Shown in pieces: positions 40,901 to 48,522 of a stretch of 64,000 bases of DNA. The DNA comes from Lepisosteus oculatus (lineage: Eukaryota > Chordata > Actinopteri > Semionotiformes > Lepisosteidae): positions 38,325,148 through 38,389,147 of the forward strand of contig NC_090706.1 in assembly GCF_040954835.1 (NCBI RefSeq), in the 5' to 3' direction. The stretch's first letter is position 1; each line of letters starts with the position of its first letter. A model generated the notes under the pieces. The model saw only the letters and a list, made by a program, of their open reading frames with translations. It had not been told where the DNA came from and searched no databases. Position numbers and translations under genes: made by a program.

Positions 40901-43900
40901 TAAAATGAATGCAGCCGTTTTTCTATATCGCTGACGACATAGAATAACCCGTGACTTGTATTAAAGTTGGGCGGTAGTAATTGTTCAAGCAGTTGAGCCT
41001 CTGAGCCCATTGAGATCCATCAGAATGGATTGGTGAGGGCCACCACTGCGTGACTTTATTACAGTGCTGTTTCAGAGGGAGCCCCGATTAGACACTGAAG
41101 CAGATTATGGTTCCACAGAAGGTAAAAGAGGTTATATGCTTGCTGTCTTGCTGACTGTATCGCTGAGCCATAAATCAGAGCTATAGGCACTCAAGGGATT
41201 AAGACACTGTGGCACTAGCCACACAAATTGTACTGATAACTTTCCAACTTGGGAAATAGAGACAGGGGGCCCTATTCTGGGTCTCTGCAGTTCTGTTTAT
41301 CCTCCGTCTGTCAGGAGTGCTGACCATGTTTGGTAATGTTGGCTGCAGATCTTTAACTGTTCCTGCACTGCTGTAAAATCACAACATCTCCCTAAAGTGC
41401 TTCCAGTGACTAAAGCCACCCAGGGCAGCCCCTCTATTGGATGTTTTTATTCGCCTTGTTCAAAAACAAAATGTTTCTAGCATTGCTAATCCTCCGCTGT
41501 AATTAGGCGGGAGGAGCAGAGAAAAGGTTTTGAATTTGCATGTGTTGGGAATGTGTGAAATATCGTGGTAAAAAAAAACCAAACAGGTTCGAACAAGGTT
41601 GTGGTTAGGAGCTGAGTCGGTCATGAGTTGTCTTTCGTCTTAAAATGAACATTTCCAGCACAGAGTAGAAGTTGGAACCCACAAAGTCCAGATAAACGTC
41701 GGCCTGCCTCCTGTACCAGTAGATCTTTGAGATAGCGGCCAGTCTCAAGGACTGTTCGGACTCGACTCTGTTGAGGACTGAGCTGTGGGCTTCATTAAAA
41801 ATCATCAGTCCACCAGGATTTTAGTCTCAGCAGTCAGTCAGAGTTCTTCGAGCATGCTAAACTTTGGGGAATATCTGAGTGTCCAAATTCTTAACTGTGC
41901 ATAATATTGGATTGGTCATTCCAAGAGGTCCCTACAAGACGTTTATGGACTGGGGTCCAGTAATGGATCACTTTGGATGTGATAACAAATTTGACCAGGG
42001 AATAAAATAAATGCAGCTGTTTTTGTGTATTACTGAGCACATAGAAAGATCTGTGACTTTGAATTACGGCATTAGAATAGTTCATATTTGACAGCATCTA
42101 AATACCCTGTGAGGTCTGACAGTGTGAGGTCGCCCACCTGCCTCACAATCTGCTGCCTTTCTTGATCTCCGCCTGTCGCCCCATGCAGATGCAGCGTGCT
42201 TCATCTGACGCTCATTCCTGCAGATGAAGCACGCGGCTGAAACGCCCTGCTTTCTCGCGCTTGTCCCCCTCAGAGAGCACGGTCGCAGACAGCGTGGGCG
42301 CGAGCCGTCTCTGCACAGCCCGGCTGAGCAGCTACCTCCCGCAGAGCAGCCACGACTCTGCCAACTACAGCAACAACCAGCTGGAGACCAACCAGGTGGC
42401 GGCCGCCAAGATCGCCACCCTGCAGCTGGGCCACTGCGGCCAGCCCCCCGCCTGCTGCTGCTCCCCCCCGGCCCTGTCCTCGTCCTCGGCCGCGGGCCGC
42501 CTGCTGCGGGGCCTCGGGGCGGCCCTGGACTCCGACCTGCGCTTCCACCCGGTGCGCGGGTCCGACGTCGGCCTCTCGCCGGACCGCGCCGCCGCCTGCG
42601 CCCACGTCCTGGACAGCACCCGGACTCTGGTCTTCACCGACCGGCCCCTCCACGTGGGGGAGACCTTGTTTGTGGAAGTGGGCCCCCACGGACAGTCCTA
42701 TTTCGGGGCGCTCCTGTTCGGGATGACCTCCTGTAACCCTGGGACCCTGCGGGCCGGCGAGCTGCCCGCCGACCCCGAGTGTCTGGTGGACAGGAAGGAG
42801 TACTGGGTGGTATACCGGGGCTTGCCCATGCCCAGCCCGGGCGACGTCCTCAGCGTTACCCTCTTGCCCAGCGGGGAGGTGCACCACGGCCTGAACGGGG
42901 CGTCCCGGGGGAGGCTTCTCTGCGTGGACTCGTCCCAGGTCCTGTGGGTTTTCTTCGGCCTCCAAGGAGCCGTCAGCCACCTCAGGATTCTTGGTACGTA
43001 GATCCGGCAGAGACCGAAAGACGATTTGATATCGGCTCTTTCCGTGTGTGTGTGTGTGTGTGCGTCGGTTGGTCCGTTTCACACATATTCACCTGGCTTG
43101 GCCGGAAGTGGCAAACCGTTCTTCGCGCTGTTCCGGGTGGCGCCTTGGTGGCTCAGCTTGACGTCCCGGCGCGGACTGGCCGGAGGAGGGGCACTAGTCA
43201 CAGGGGCCCACGGTGGGGGCCCGTCTGGTCCCCTGGGGAACGGCGAATGGTCTTGCATGTCTCCCTGCTCTCCGCTGCCCTTCCTCTGCAGAGGCAGGGC
43301 TAGCCAATGACCTCCGCAGACAGCTCGGTCGTTTTTTTGTTAAGTAACATGACAAATTGAACGGCAGCTGGCCTTGTAGGGGTTTAAATAGAACTTGAAG
43401 CAAAGCCAGTGGAGAGTGCCGTTTATTTCAGGTGTGTGACATGTCAGAACAGTACACTAACCGTTACCAAACCAGTCACGCTGGCATCCGGCCCCTCTCT
43501 GAACCGCACTGCTGCCCCGTATGTGTCGTTTAAGCCTTTACAACAGAGAAAGAAAAAGAAATCAGTGTGCGGAAATCTGCAACGTGTGGGAAAAAAAAAA
43601 GCTTTTCAGCTTTGCTTTTGAAACGGAGAGGCTAGAAGCTTCCCCACCTTCAGTACTGGCTGAAGGGGAGAACCAAGAACTGTAGCCTCCTGTTTCCAGC
43701 CTAAACCTACGTACCTTTTCGCGACCCTCTGTGCTCGTTTCACTGCTGAGCTCAGGGTAATCACAGTGACCTTCTCAGTGCCTTTTAGAAATTGCAGTTT
43801 AAATCAAATCCCCTTGTAGCTACCATTGCTTGAGACTAGAGATACTCAGTTCCACTATGCGGCAAAAAGATAAACAAATATTATTGTGGTCACTCTTTTC

Positions 43901-45726
43901 TGAGGCAACTCTCCCCAAGGCAACAACAGCCCGTGTTAGTAATGTGGCGCCATAATGGGCGCAGCTCATTATGTCACATGTCAAGCAGTGGTAAAGATTC
44001 TTTGTGAGTTCGTTGAATTTAGACAAGAGGTGCCAGTACGTTTGAAATTAATACTGTATATATTTCTCTTCTCTTCTGCCAATCAAAAAAAAATCAGGGT
44101 CTAGTATTCATCAGCTCTCGATCTTTTATAGCCCCTTTCGTGTAATTGCAGGCTTTCGTCTAACTCTGCCTACACAACTTTAAGATACTGTATATTCCCA
44201 ATTGAAAAACAAAGTGCAGATACCAGCAGGTCACATTATTTGCACAATTTTCCCATGAGGCACATCTGTCATTTTTATTTTATGTTCGTAAACATCCAGC
44301 TGCACTTCTTGCAGTGTTATTTTTTAACATCCCCTATAATGCAGTAAGTGTTCACTAGTACACGCTGGGCTTTTGTGGGGCATCTATTTAAAGAAACATG
44401 TGATTTTTAATGACATATGCCTGCTTCTTTTCTGTCATTCATACTTATTGTTGGTCAATGTAAAAATAACTAAAGATCATAGGAAAAGGATACAAATGAG
44501 AGGAGGCTGTTTGACCCATTTTTGTGCCGATTATAGTAATGCATCGTTACAATTCTGCAGTGACTTGTTTTACAGTGGCGGACTACTGTATAGTCTTTCT
44601 GTCCACGGCGTGCCTAGATGCACACAAATACACAAGCTCAATACGTGAATTAAAATAATCATTATCCATGGAAACTCCAGTTCGGTACGTTTACCATTCC
44701 ACGAGCCGAGAATAAGACTCGTTTCCTCATGACAAATGCAGACTCTTTGGTTCCGTGACGCGCGAGGTCTCTGACGTCTCCGAGCGTCTCTCTCCTCGGC
44801 AGGGACGCTCCACTCCAGTCTCCCTCCTGCCTCCCTCTCCAACTCCCCGGCGGGCAGCACTGACGACAGCGACTCCGACCTGGCCTTCAGTGTCAACCGC
44901 TCCTCCTCTGCCTCGGAGTCCTCTCTAGGTGAGCCGTGCTGTCTGCCTGTCCTCCCAGCTCTCCCCGTATCCCAGTGCTCCTTGTGTCCCAGCCCTCCCT
45001 GTCTTCCCAGCGCTTGCTGTGCCCCAATGGTTTCTGGGAAAATTGTGAGTTGTGAGTGTGTGTGTATCTGCCACGTGATGGACTGGCGTCCCATCCGGGG
45101 TGTACCCTGCCTTGTGCCTGATGCTTGCTGGGATAGGCTCCAGCACCCCCATGATCCCGAATTGGATGAAGCAGCTAGAAAATGGATGGAGGGATAATAT
45201 CTTGCAAACTCAGCATGAACCATTTCCAGTCCTCACTGAAGCTGCCTTCTCATTTTCTGGATTACAGATGTGTACACTTGAATAACTCCACATGTGTGTG
45301 TATCTGTATAAATATTCTATCCCTCCTCCAGCAGCCTGGCAGTCGAACAGGCTCATTGTGAACTTGAAATCCCCCAGAAGGAAGCCCAGGTCCTGAAGAG
45401 CCAGGAAGCTCGCCGCAGTCAGACCTGGTGGCTTCTGTGCGCCCGATGAGTAATCACAGTCTCCCTGTCTTCCCCCAGTGACGGCCCCCAGCTCCCCCCT
45501 GAGCCCCCCGGTCTCCCCAGTGTTCCCCCCAGAGGTGGCGCCGCCCACCAGCAAGAACGCCGAGTGCACGGTGTGCTTTGACCAGGAGGTGGACACGGTC
45601 ATCTACACCTGCGGCCACATGTGCCTGTGCAACGACTGCGGACTGAAGCTGAAGAAGCAGAGCAACTCCTGCTGCCCCATCTGTCGGCGGACCATTAAGG
45701 ACGTGATTAAGATCTACAGGCCGTGA
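19874..45726 (+). CDS. NEURL1B: NEURL1B, Neuralized-type E3 ubiquitin ligase (5 coding exons)
   Basis: The coding exons are 19874-19904, 40169-40741, 42274-42993, 44803-44928 and 45479-45726. They total 1698 nt, or 565 aa plus stop. Every junction is GT-AG and in frame. Domains in order: MGNT start (myristoylation type), NHR1 at about residues 48-201, linker, NHR2 at about 287-441, Ser/Asp-rich linker at 442-484, and C-terminal RING at 513-552 ending in IKIYRP. Neuralized proteins are known to ubiquitinate Delta/Jagged-type Notch ligands and drive their endocytosis at the plasma membrane. The NHR domains bind the ligand tail and the RING recruits E2. I prefer NEURL1B over NEURL1 because of the short N-terminus, the DDSDSD linker, the [15 protein letters not shown] stretch before the RING, the IKIYRP end, and a length close to mammalian NEURL1B. 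These comparisons are from memory, not alignment. The gene is tail-to-tail with the SPINK-like gene. Confidence 0.95.
21520..21720. repeat. Diverged interspersed repeat, copy 1
   Basis: Shares with 24290-24510 the order CCTTTCCTGAA/AACCTTGGAA, then GCTGG-TA, TTGTTC(T/C)ACACTC and CAAACC/CAACC. Both look like pieces of the same old element. No coding content is recognisable and no class is assigned. Confidence 0.4.
21785..22042 (-). mobile_element. tRNA-derived SINE, minus strand
   Basis: Complement of the element at 27011-27290. Starting from its 3' tail it reads ATAAGATCACTTTATTGGCC, then CAATTTCTTGCATGAGGAAT, and later AAGGGCCTTGCTC, GGTTGCCCGAG (degenerate B-box region) and GATCCTGAGCCACAGAGCCA (A-box region). 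The B box seen in the sister copy is lost by a small deletion, so Pol III could not transcribe this copy properly. Confidence 0.8.
23341..23415. repeat. 12-bp perfect inverted repeat with 51-nt spacer
   Basis: TTAAGTGTTCCT at 23341-23352 is the exact complement of AGGAACACTTAA at 23404-23415. It could be a miniature-element remnant or a transcript hairpin. No target duplication is obvious. Confidence 0.5.
23788..24118 (-). repeat. ATGG-tailed interspersed repeat, minus strand
   Basis: Its complement carries the same ordered blocks as 33891-34198: a tail with GGATAAAGAGGTTAGATAAC, then GGGTGTACCCTGCCTTGGGC, and upstream a (TTAACACTG) head. This is a common non-coding interspersed repeat in fish genomes. 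Related copies are at 27395, 31545, 33891, 37480, 45057 and 57648. Confidence 0.6.
24290..24510. repeat. Diverged interspersed repeat, copy 2
   Basis: Begins GATTAGGCCATTGGGCTTAA and shares internal blocks with 21520-21720. It holds no meaningful frame. Confidence 0.4.
27011..27290 (+). mobile_element. tRNA-derived SINE with A and B boxes
   Basis: The head has a tRNA-like A box (TGGCTCAGGAT) and a perfect Pol III B box GGTTCAAATCC at 27066-27076. The body has the fish-SINE blocks AACAAGGCCCTTAACCCTGA and GCTGACCCTGCGCTCTGACC. The tail ends TGGCCAATAAAGTGATCTTA. The element is about 280 bp and complete. The sister copy at 21785-22042 shows it is a family. It lies in NEURL1B intron 1. Confidence 0.85.
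27395..27545 (+). repeat. ATGG-tailed repeat, internal fragment
   Basis: Carries the diagnostic block CTGTCTGTGTGGAGTCTGCA then TGTCCTCCCCATGTTTGCAT, as in other copies of this family. The head and tail are decayed. Confidence 0.5.
28735..28750 (+). repeat. Run of 16 G
   Basis: An unbroken homopolymer. Shorter runs occur at 24155-24167 (13 G) and 50052-50061 (10 G). Such runs are unstable and may carry sequencing length errors. Confidence 0.9.
31545..31700 (+). repeat. ATGG-tailed repeat, internal fragment
   Basis: Contains TTTAGCACTTTGGCCTCACA (head) and CTGTGTAGAGTTTGCATGTG (body block), as in 33891-34198. Truncated at the 3' side. Confidence 0.5.
33891..34198 (+). repeat. ATGG-tailed interspersed repeat, near full length
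   Basis: The head is GGGTGGCACAGTTGCACAGT then GGTTAGTATCTC. The body has TGTCTGTGTGGAGTTTGAAT, CAGTCCAAAGACAT and GGCCCTGGTGTGAG. The 3' part is TGTGATGGACTTG, TATCCAGGGTGTAT, GGATAGGATCTGGCTCC and GTTAGAAAATGGGTGG. This is the most complete of about seven copies in the window. It is non-coding. Confidence 0.7.
34395..34970 (+). mobile_element. CR1-like LINE 3' end
   Basis: Around 34540-34690 the translation resembles the CR1 polyprotein end: a degenerate counterpart of RPHLEY, then [14 protein letters not shown], and after a frame break a [13 protein letters not shown] segment. A 3' part follows with GCAAGCTGCCCAGCCGTGTG and CCTCCTGTTGTTTGTGACCT then TTCTTATGGTT, a tail common to CR1-like elements in fish and tetrapods. 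Stops and frame breaks show it is dead. Confidence 0.6.
35400..35729. mobile_element. ~330-bp element with TGTCACG/CGTGACA ends
   Basis: Begins TGTCACGGACG and ends GAGGGCGTGACA, so it has a 7-bp terminal inverted repeat. It shares the AGCGCCCTCTGG end with 640-960. No protein is encoded and no clear target-site duplication is visible. Probably a non-autonomous DNA transposon. The superfamily is not assigned. Confidence 0.55.
36678..36850 (+). mobile_element. 5S rRNA-derived SINE (SINE3-like), plus strand
   Basis: CCTGGTCAGTACCAGGATGG then GAGGCCTCCAGGGAA matches the inner 5S rRNA promoter region. The downstream body has GGAGGTGCTCTTCC and ends CAGATGAGACATTAACACT, typical of fish 5S-derived SINEs. 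It is more diverged than 10475-10626, whose orientation is opposite. Confidence 0.7.
37480..37792 (-). repeat. ATGG-tailed interspersed repeat, minus strand
   Basis: The complement of the family seen at 33891-34198: GGATACACCCTGGGAGGGAC, AACATGCAAACTCCACGCAG then ACAGCACC, and ATGCTAACCACTGCGCCACT at the head end. This is one of the best-preserved copies, so its family relationship is clear. Confidence 0.7.
39640..40010. repeat. LINE 3'-UTR-like interspersed repeat
   Basis: Contains ATTTTATACAGCGCCTTTAA then TCAAAGCGCTTTACAGAATG, a block that recurs widely in fish genomes as part of LINE 3' regions. A short related piece lies near 9650-9700. The two overlapping minus frames here have no meaning. 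Confidence 0.45.
40169..40741 (+). CDS. NEURL1B: NEURL1B coding exon 2 (NHR1 domain)
   Basis: This 573-nt exon encodes residues 11-202. A T-rich tract and ACAG acceptor precede it, and GTGAGC follows. After a proline-rich leader (about residues 12-47), the first Neuralized homology repeat runs from RFHPHAKG to the EVTLL at the exon end. Visible NHR hallmarks are [57 protein letters not shown] and [10 protein letters not shown]. In this family NHR1 is the main docking site for Notch-ligand tails. The exon is extremely GC-rich compared with its introns, and this produces a long antisense shadow frame that is not a gene. Both flanking introns are phase 1. Confidence 0.97.
40782..40992. repeat. 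Intron-2 direct repeat, copy 1
   Basis: Shares blocks with 41887-42091 in the same order: TTCTTAC/ACTGTGCAT, AGAGGTCCC-ACAAGACG, GGTCCAGTA, ACCAGGGAATAAAAT then AATGCAGC, CATAGAA and TGTGACTT. On the minus strand each copy holds an open frame in the same register, sharing FY-V-S-K-LH-FYSLV residues. Confidence 0.75.
41605..41805 (-). pseudogene. Unrecognised 66-codon antisense frame
   Basis: I do not recognise this product. It contains the segment [20 protein letters not shown] then NFYSVLEMF. Codon choice looks more like a real gene than the surrounding intron does. It sits between the two direct repeats and opposite to NEURL1B. It may be a fragment of a mobile-element or host protein, or chance. 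Confidence 0.25.
41887..42091. repeat. Intron-2 direct repeat, copy 2
   Basis: Partner of 40782-40992. Its minus-strand frame ends NIMHS and stop where copy 1 ends NVMHR and stop. Confidence 0.75.
42194..42234. promoter_or_regulatory. 14-bp perfect hairpin before exon 3 acceptor
   Basis: GCGTGCTTCATCTG at 42194-42207 pairs exactly with CAGATGAAGCACGC at 42221-42234 across a 13-nt loop. It ends 39 nt before the exon 3 start, in the region where a branch point would lie. It could affect splice-site use. The second arm also contains a cryptic CAG acceptor (42221-42223). Confidence 0.5.
42274..42993 (+). CDS. NEURL1B: NEURL1B coding exon 3 (linker and NHR2 domain)
   Basis: This 720-nt exon encodes residues 202-442. 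The acceptor is CCCCCTCAG and the donor is GTACGT. Residues 202-286 form a linker with the [18 protein letters not shown] segment, resembling the NEURL1B linker, and an unusual Cys cluster (CCC at 262-264). The second Neuralized repeat runs from about residue 287 ([11 protein letters not shown]) to HLRILG. Hallmarks include [39 protein letters not shown] and the [18 protein letters not shown] end. The exon is very GC-rich. A 14-bp perfect hairpin lies 39-80 nt upstream of the acceptor. Confidence 0.97.
42994..44802 (+). other. NEURL1B: NEURL1B intron 3 (1.8 kb)
   Basis: Starts GTACGT and ends CGGCAG. It contains a GT microsatellite at 43044-43062 and no coding exon I can support. The downstream half is AT-rich. 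Confidence 0.9.
43044..43062 (+). repeat. (GT)n microsatellite
   Basis: Alternating GT over 19 nt, about 50 nt into intron 3. Confidence 0.9.
44803..44928 (+). CDS. NEURL1B: NEURL1B coding exon 4 (Ser/Asp-rich linker)
   Basis: This 126-nt exon encodes residues 442-484 between a CGGCAG acceptor and a GTGAGC donor. It carries [16 protein letters not shown], an acidic patch DDSDSDLAF, and a serine run SSSASESSL. This links NHR2 to the RING and is probably flexible and phosphorylatable (inferred from composition). The same order (GTL, then DDSDSD, then SSSASESSL) occurs in mammalian NEURL1B as I recall it. The exon is a multiple of three with phase-1 introns on both sides, so skipping it would keep the frame. 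Confidence 0.93.
   Translation, partial: GRSTPVSLLPPSPTPRRAALTTATPTWPSVSTAPPLPRSPL
44929..45478 (+). other. NEURL1B: NEURL1B intron 4 (550 bp)
   Basis: Bounded by GTGAGC and CCCCCAG. The centre is filled by a 3' fragment of the ATGG-tailed repeat. Confidence 0.92.
45057..45200 (+). repeat. ATGG-tailed repeat, 3' portion
   Basis: Reads GTGATGGACTGGCGTCCCAT then GGGTGTACCCTGCC, TGCTGGGATAGGCTCCAGCA and CTAGAAAATGGATGG. It is 5'-truncated and lies inside NEURL1B intron 4. Confidence 0.75.
45479..45726 (+). CDS. NEURL1B: NEURL1B coding exon 5 (C3HC4 RING) with stop
   Basis: This 248-nt terminal coding exon encodes residues 484-565. A CTTCCCCCAG acceptor precedes it. A Pro/Ser segment is followed by the RING. 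Predicted zinc ligands are Cys513, Cys516, Cys528, His530, Cys534, Cys537, Cys549 and Cys552, seen in the [15 protein letters not shown] and CCPIC blocks. The protein ends IKIYRP and a TGA stop at 45724-45726. The RING is expected to bind E2 and transfer ubiquitin. No ligand residue is missing, so the domain looks functional. Confidence 0.97.
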
Positions 45727-46894
45727 CGGGGCGGGACAGTGGCCCTGTGAGGATTCCTGGTGCACAGCCCCGTCTCATCTGGAACTAGGACTGCCCTCCT
45801 GTCTCTCGTCTGCTTTGTCCACCCTGCGTTTTAGTGGATAACCCAGGAAATGTCCCACTCAGAGCCCGTAGAAATTTCCAGGGGTCCCTCCGGCTCCTCG
45901 TTGCTGTGGACGGGTAGGGAGAAGATGCTGAACAGGGGCGGGCTGTCGGTGAGGCTCTTGGCAGCAGCTCGGTGAGAGCGAGTGAGTTTCTAGTGCCTTT
46001 GACCGGAAGATATAAAAGCATGTAGTCTTCGTGGTGTTTTCCAGGAGAGAATATGACAATCATGTTCAATATGCTGTATGATGAATATAAGCAGCAGGTG
46101 CTTAGAGGTATTGGTACTTGGTTAATTTGCAGTCTTCAGCAGTGGAAATGGTATTTTAAGCCCTCCAGGGTTATCTGCCGCATATCATATGAGAGACAAA
46201 ATTAAGTGCACAATAATACATGAAGTATTTTTCAGTGTGTTATTTTCTGTATTGCCTTCTTCGCTGATGACATACAGTATTCTCTGACAGTAATGAAGAG
46301 CCCATCTAGAAACACATGACAAGGAAAAGCCAAATTAAAGTGCAGTTCCTCAGCCTGGAAGGCAGCCTGTGAATCACATTCACATAAATGTAATTCAAGT
46401 AAATGGTAAAAAGTGTTTTTTTTAAGCCTGCGAATACCCGTCATAGCAATTACATCATGACTAGTTCGAAAAAGAACTGAAGTTAATTCGATGTCTGGGC
46501 GTTGGAGTGCTATCACGCCATTACATTACAAAATTGTGTAATGAAGAGTTAGTGGGTAGAATGGAGAAGGAATGGAGGAAAAAAAGGCTTTTGTAAGAGC
46601 TAAGATGGGGAAAAAAAACTTCTACCAATGCAGAAGACCGTCCTCTGGTACTTCTGAAGATACAGTATAATCCCTTGAGCCCAGCCTTTTGACAGAAAAT
46701 TCAATCTCTCTGTTTTTGTTTTAAGAACAGAACATTTCTAGTCTCTCATTGTACTGTAGCGTTGGTAATTTTGGGTGATTAAAAACAGCTTTCCCGGGAA
46801 CTTTATAAGTACCCCAAAGCACATTTAGGTTAATAAGAACAGAAGCATTCCAGATTCAGTTCTGGATTGAGTAGAGATTTCGCATCTTCACTAC

Positions 46895-47062
46895 CCTTCA
46901 CGTCTTTAAGAGCTGTGGGAGTGTGGAGCTAGGAGCTGTTAAGCTATTTTAGAGCCTTGGGTCTTTTGGGAAACAGCTGGATGGGATCCTGGGATCGATG
47001 AGCTTCTAATTAAAAAACTAGCTAGATGGCCTGTCTGAGAGCAGAGCAGTCTGCTCTTACGT
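46895..47062 (+). repeat. CR1-like 3' fragment
   Basis: TGGGATCCTGGGATCGATGA then GCTTCTAATT and TAGCTAGATGGCCTGTCT resemble the 3' region of the CR1-like element at 34395-34970. It is strongly diverged. Confidence 0.35.
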
Positions 47063-48415
47063 TCTATTCCTTTAAGCAACACAGACTTTCTCAGCCTCCC
47101 TTTTTAAGGCATGTACTCTTGCTTCCAGTACTGAGATGTAAATGTGCACCTGTTTAATGTAACAACTAGCTGAAGTGGTGAGATGCCTCTTCTGCTCCTG
47201 TACTAAATATACCTATGGACCCTAATGTTGCTCTAACGTTCGTGTGCAGTACTGATAAGGGCACTGTCGAAGAATTCAGAACATTCAGAACCTATTCAAG
47301 TGACGTTTTAGGAAACAGATCAGAAAACCTTTAAATTTTTCATAGAACGTGGTTTTAGGATAGCATGCGTTCACACACAAAAGCTGTTTCTTTGTTTGGA
47401 CAAATACTTTTCACACTACAAGAATTAGAAATATAAATAACTACTTTTGAGAAACTCAAGCAACACTCGACACCAGCGACATCTTGAACTAGAATCCTCC
47501 GATTCGGAATTTGTTTTTCTTCCAAAATGTTATCAGGTAGTGGATAATTAACCACGACGTCCCGAATAATTTTTTATATAATTCTCAGATTCTCTATACG
47601 GTTTGTAAAACTACACCATGCTTCATTGTTTCAAACCAAGGGTAAGGTTCAGGAATGATTCAGATTAAAATTTATCAAAGCAAATTAACTCCTGGAAATG
47701 TACCCTAACGCTCACATCTGTGCTGAAAAAAGTCCTCAAGTGATTGTAATTGTATTTTGGACATACTTCATTTAACATCATGTCAGAAGAAAAAAGCTGC
47801 AGGGTCTTCTGTTTTATTCTTAGTGCTGGATTCCTACCTTTTGCTGTGGGATTTCTTTGGGTTCTATTTAAATGCGATTACCTTCTGCTACCTGAGGTCT
47901 CTGAGCTGGTGGTGGGTGTGTTTCACGCCAGCAAGCTAGACGAACTGCACGCTTCAGAGTCTGGCGCACTGAGTGCAACATGAAATGAAACTATTTTTCG
48001 AGTTTGAGCAAGGTGGAACATTTTTCTCTTGCATCCTTTCTGACTGACAGTAAAGAACATTGACGAGTAAGAGGTTTAGAGTGTTTAGGTTTGAAAAACG
48101 AAACTGTGACACCAGACCATGCTGCTTGAGCTACTTCAGCAGGTATCCCCACTCGTACTGAAGAGACAAGCCAGAGGCGCTGAGCACAGTGGGGACGTAT
48201 TCAAGCACAAGTCCAGCCTGCCCACTGTCAGGCTCTGTCAGTGACAGCGGCAGACCTACAGTATCTGTCTGTGCCTATTTGTTTCCTTGATAGGAAGGAG
48301 ACCAGTAATTTTCGAGGTGCCTTATCGGGTGAAGCTTTTGCACTATTTCCTGCAGATATAACAGGTTTTCTCCTCAATTCTTTTTTATTTTAATTGTGTA
48401 TATATATATAAAAAT

Positions 48416-48522
48416 AGCTGTAGATATAATTAAGAAGAAATGCAGCTTAACATCAGTTCCACCTCCAAAGCTGTAGATATAGCTAAGCAGAAAATGCAGC
48501 TTCAAATCAGTTCCAACTCCAA
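48416..48522. repeat. Two-unit tandem duplication (53/54 bp)
   Basis: Units 48416-48468 and 48469-48522 both start AGCTGTAGATATA and share ATGCAGCTT and ATCAGTTCCA-CTCCAA. A (TA)n run precedes them. Confidence 0.8.

Larger units (their letters stand above)
40742..42273 (+). other. NEURL1B: NEURL1B intron 2 (1.5 kb)
   Basis: Holds a diverged direct-repeat pair (40782-40992 and 41887-42091), an unrecognised antisense frame between them (41605-41805), and a 14-bp hairpin (42194-42234) close to the acceptor. Confidence 0.9.

Noticed and set aside
40742..40908. Read-through of NEURL1B exon 2 to the stop after 40905
   Set aside because: NHR1 similarity ends exactly at a GTGAGC donor, and exon 3 resumes in phase. 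The extension falls in a repeat.
42270..43082. 270-codon minus frame and two other plus frames over NEURL1B exon 3
   Set aside because: Shadows of GC-rich exon 3. The frame with NHR2 motifs and correct splice phases is the real one.
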